Source: Methanobacteriaceae archaeon
GTDB taxonomy: Archaea; Methanobacteriota; Methanobacteria; Methanobacteriales; Methanobacteriaceae
Assembly: GCA_900766745.1 (NCBI GenBank)
Contig: CAAFWR010000090.1
Coordinates: 1-7,287 of the forward strand
Length of the DNA stretch: 7,287 bases
Direction of reading: 5' to 3'
In this document: one piece after another, positions 6,784-7,287 of the stretch
How the letters are laid out: each line of letters opens with the position of its first letter
Position numbering within the stretch: the stretch's first letter is position 1
The notes under the pieces: generated by a model
The model's input: only the letters and a program-made list of their open reading frames with translations
Database searches by the model: none
Told to the model about the DNA's origin: nothing
Made by a program: the position numbers and the translations under genes

Positions 6784-6815
6784 ATCCCCTGAGATTATTC
6801 TCAGGGGATTGTTTG
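6784..6815 (+). terminator. Terminator of the recombinase gene
   Basis: CCCCTGAG (6786-6793) pairs with CTCAGGGG (6800-6807), extended by two A-T pairs, with a 6-base loop, and is followed by the moderately T-rich TGTTTGTTG. It starts 7 bases past the recombinase stop codon. Confidence 0.8.
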
Positions 6816-6848
6816 TTGCTAATTAATTTTTTATAATTATAGGTAAAT

Positions 6849-6877
6849 TTGAAAGTTAAGAATTAAAGTGATATAAT
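6849..6877 (+). promoter_or_regulatory. Outward-facing promoter at the element's right end
   Basis: TTGAAA (6849-6854) and a perfect TATAAT (6872-6877) are separated by 17 bases, a near-consensus sigma-A-type promoter. It lies after the recombinase terminator and points out of the element toward the catalase fragment. In an excised circle it would read across the joined ends into the element's left end. Confidence 0.7.
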
Positions 6878-6878
6878 C

Positions 6879-6912
6879 TAAAGTAAAGTATTAATCGGTA
6901 AAATTTACTTTA
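6879..6912. repeat. Inverted repeat downstream of outward promoter
   Basis: TAAAGTAAA (6879-6887) and TTTACTTTA (6904-6912) form a perfect 9-bp inverted repeat with a 16-base spacer, starting one base after the -10 box. It could be an operator or part of the recombinase attachment site; no T-tract suggests a terminator. Confidence 0.55.
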
Positions 6913-6935
6913 AAGTACATATAAAAACTACTACT

Positions 6936-6956
6936 GTTTAATTGACCTTTTCAGAG
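6936..6956. other. Inferred attachment junction (attR-like)
   Basis: Manganese-catalase homology starts within these bases. The catalase frame is closed by TAA at 6939-6941, immediately before the LTFSEQKAR reading begins. Large serine recombinases leave only a short crossover core (often two bases), so no long duplication is expected. The exact core cannot be fixed without the other junction or an uninterrupted homologue. Confidence 0.5.
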
Positions 6957-7169
6957 CAAAAGGCTAGGTCAACATATGACAACATACTAAGATTTTGTGA
7001 TGACCCGGATGTTATTGACCCGATTAGGTTCTTACGAGAAAGAGAGGTTGTACACTATCAGCGATTTGGTGAAAACCTACGAATACTGACAGACCGACTT
7101 GACTGCAAGAACTTCTATGCCTTTAACCCTGAATTTGACAAAAACTGCTTAAAGAAAAACAGAAAATGA
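6942..7169 (+). pseudogene. Manganese catalase/CotJC-type, C-terminal fragment
   Basis: The 75 codons (first codon TTG) match the C-terminal third of manganese-containing catalases and the spore-coat homologue CotJC: SEQKARSTYDNILR, DDPDVIDPIRFLREREVVHYQRF and a KNFYAFNPEFDK tail. Family enzymes break down hydrogen peroxide at a di-manganese centre held in a four-helix bundle. This fragment carries the ligands expected from the last two helices, Glu5 of SEQKAR and His38 of REREVVH, but lacks the first two helices and their ligands, so it cannot be active alone. A TAA sits directly before the first codon and no ribosome site is evident, so it is best read as the 3' part of a chromosomal gene cut by insertion of the element. 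Full-length members are around 190-230 residues. CotJC versus a general manganese catalase cannot be separated from this piece. Confidence 0.85.
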
Positions 7170-7183
7170 TTATATATACAAAT

Positions 7184-7209
7184 AACCCCTCACAATTGTG
7201 GGGGGTTTT
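7184..7209 (+). terminator. Terminator after catalase fragment
   Basis: AACCCCTCAC (7184-7193) pairs with GTGGGGGGTT (7198-7207), with one G-U pair around an AATT centre, and runs into TTTT (7206-7209). It is the natural terminator of the catalase gene and shows that the 3' end of the host gene is preserved. Confidence 0.85.
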
Positions 7210-7221
7210 GTATTTCATAAT

Positions 7222-7287
7222 CTAATTGAATACTTTATTTACTGAGATTGTTCTTCTTTTAGACTTTTTATTTATTGGTTTACGAAA
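7222..7287 (-). CDS. Possible C-terminal end of an unknown gene
   Basis: The minus strand is open from the window end to TAG at 7222-7224 and gives 21 residues, FRKPINKKSKRRTISVNKVF and a final Asn. It is rich in Lys and Arg. If real, it is the tail of a gene convergent with the catalase, sharing the hairpin at 7184-7207. The length is too short to judge, and a chance frame is quite possible. Confidence 0.25.
   Translation of the reverse strand, partial: FRKPINKKSKRRTISVNKVFN

Larger units (their letters stand above)
14..6945. mobile_element. Integrated serine-recombinase element (right end and interior)
   Basis: The window carries a decayed P4-type primase, a decayed large serine recombinase, one cargo gene on the opposite strand, two small genes and an intact large serine recombinase, followed at once by a 5'-truncated chromosomal gene for manganese catalase. 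Serine-recombinase elements usually keep the recombinase next to one attachment site, and this layout matches that. The right boundary is inferred from where catalase homology starts (about 6942-6955). The left boundary and the 5' part of the catalase gene are not in the window. No conjugation, capsid or relaxase genes are visible, so whether it is an ICE, mobilizable island or phage-derived island cannot be told. The left remnants could instead belong to an older, separate insertion. Confidence 0.6.

Noticed and set aside
1..7287. tRNA, rRNA or known riboswitch
   Set aside because: No cloverleaf with a TTCRA arm or other recognisable RNA core was seen on either strand by eye.

Overview
The window reads as one end of an integrated mobile element from a low-GC, spore-forming Firmicute, most likely a gut-type Clostridia. 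The evidence is the strongly AT-rich sequence, AGGAGG-type ribosome binding sites, P4-family phage/plasmid primase and large serine recombinase sequences typical of clostridial integrative elements, and a CotJC/manganese-catalase fragment at the right edge. Bases 1-13 match the 3' end of the common Illumina adapter, so the left edge is probably a contig end and not natural DNA.

Left part (about 14-1840): a graveyard of + strand genes. A Rho-independent terminator lies at 50-78. It is followed by a broken primase-polymerase/SF3-helicase gene with a nonsense codon, frameshifts and a large internal deletion. This gene is joined abruptly near 1158 to the C-terminal part of a large serine recombinase, itself frameshifted at about 1404. 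Nothing here looks functional.

Middle (1840-4600): a hairpin terminator (1845-1876), then a single long minus-strand gene of 890 codons (1914-4586), more AT-rich than its surroundings. It has a STAND/NB-ARC-like layout: helical N-terminus, P-loop with Arg in place of the usual Lys, Walker B, a GLPL-like position, a probable winged helix and a long helical C-terminus. It has its own promoter and ribosome binding site. It is the only intact non-recombination gene of the element. By position and architecture it is a candidate, not proven, defence or sensor ATPase. It also holds two perfect 15-bp tandem duplications.

Right part (4600-6776): a structured leader with two inverted repeats, two small + strand genes (69 and 32 codons), a strong hairpin terminator, and an intact 512-residue large serine recombinase with its catalytic, zinc-ribbon and coiled-coil parts.

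Right edge (6777-7287): a recombinase terminator, an outward-facing promoter with a near-consensus -35/-10, and then the C-terminal third of a manganese catalase (6942-7169), whose homology begins abruptly right after a stop codon. This is best explained by integration of the element into that gene, placing the attachment junction near 6940-6955. A terminator closes the catalase, and the tail of a possible minus-strand gene reaches the window end. Together the intact parts look like a reduced integrative element: recombinase, small accessory proteins and one cargo NTPase, inserted in a probable sporulation-associated gene and abutting decayed mobile DNA.
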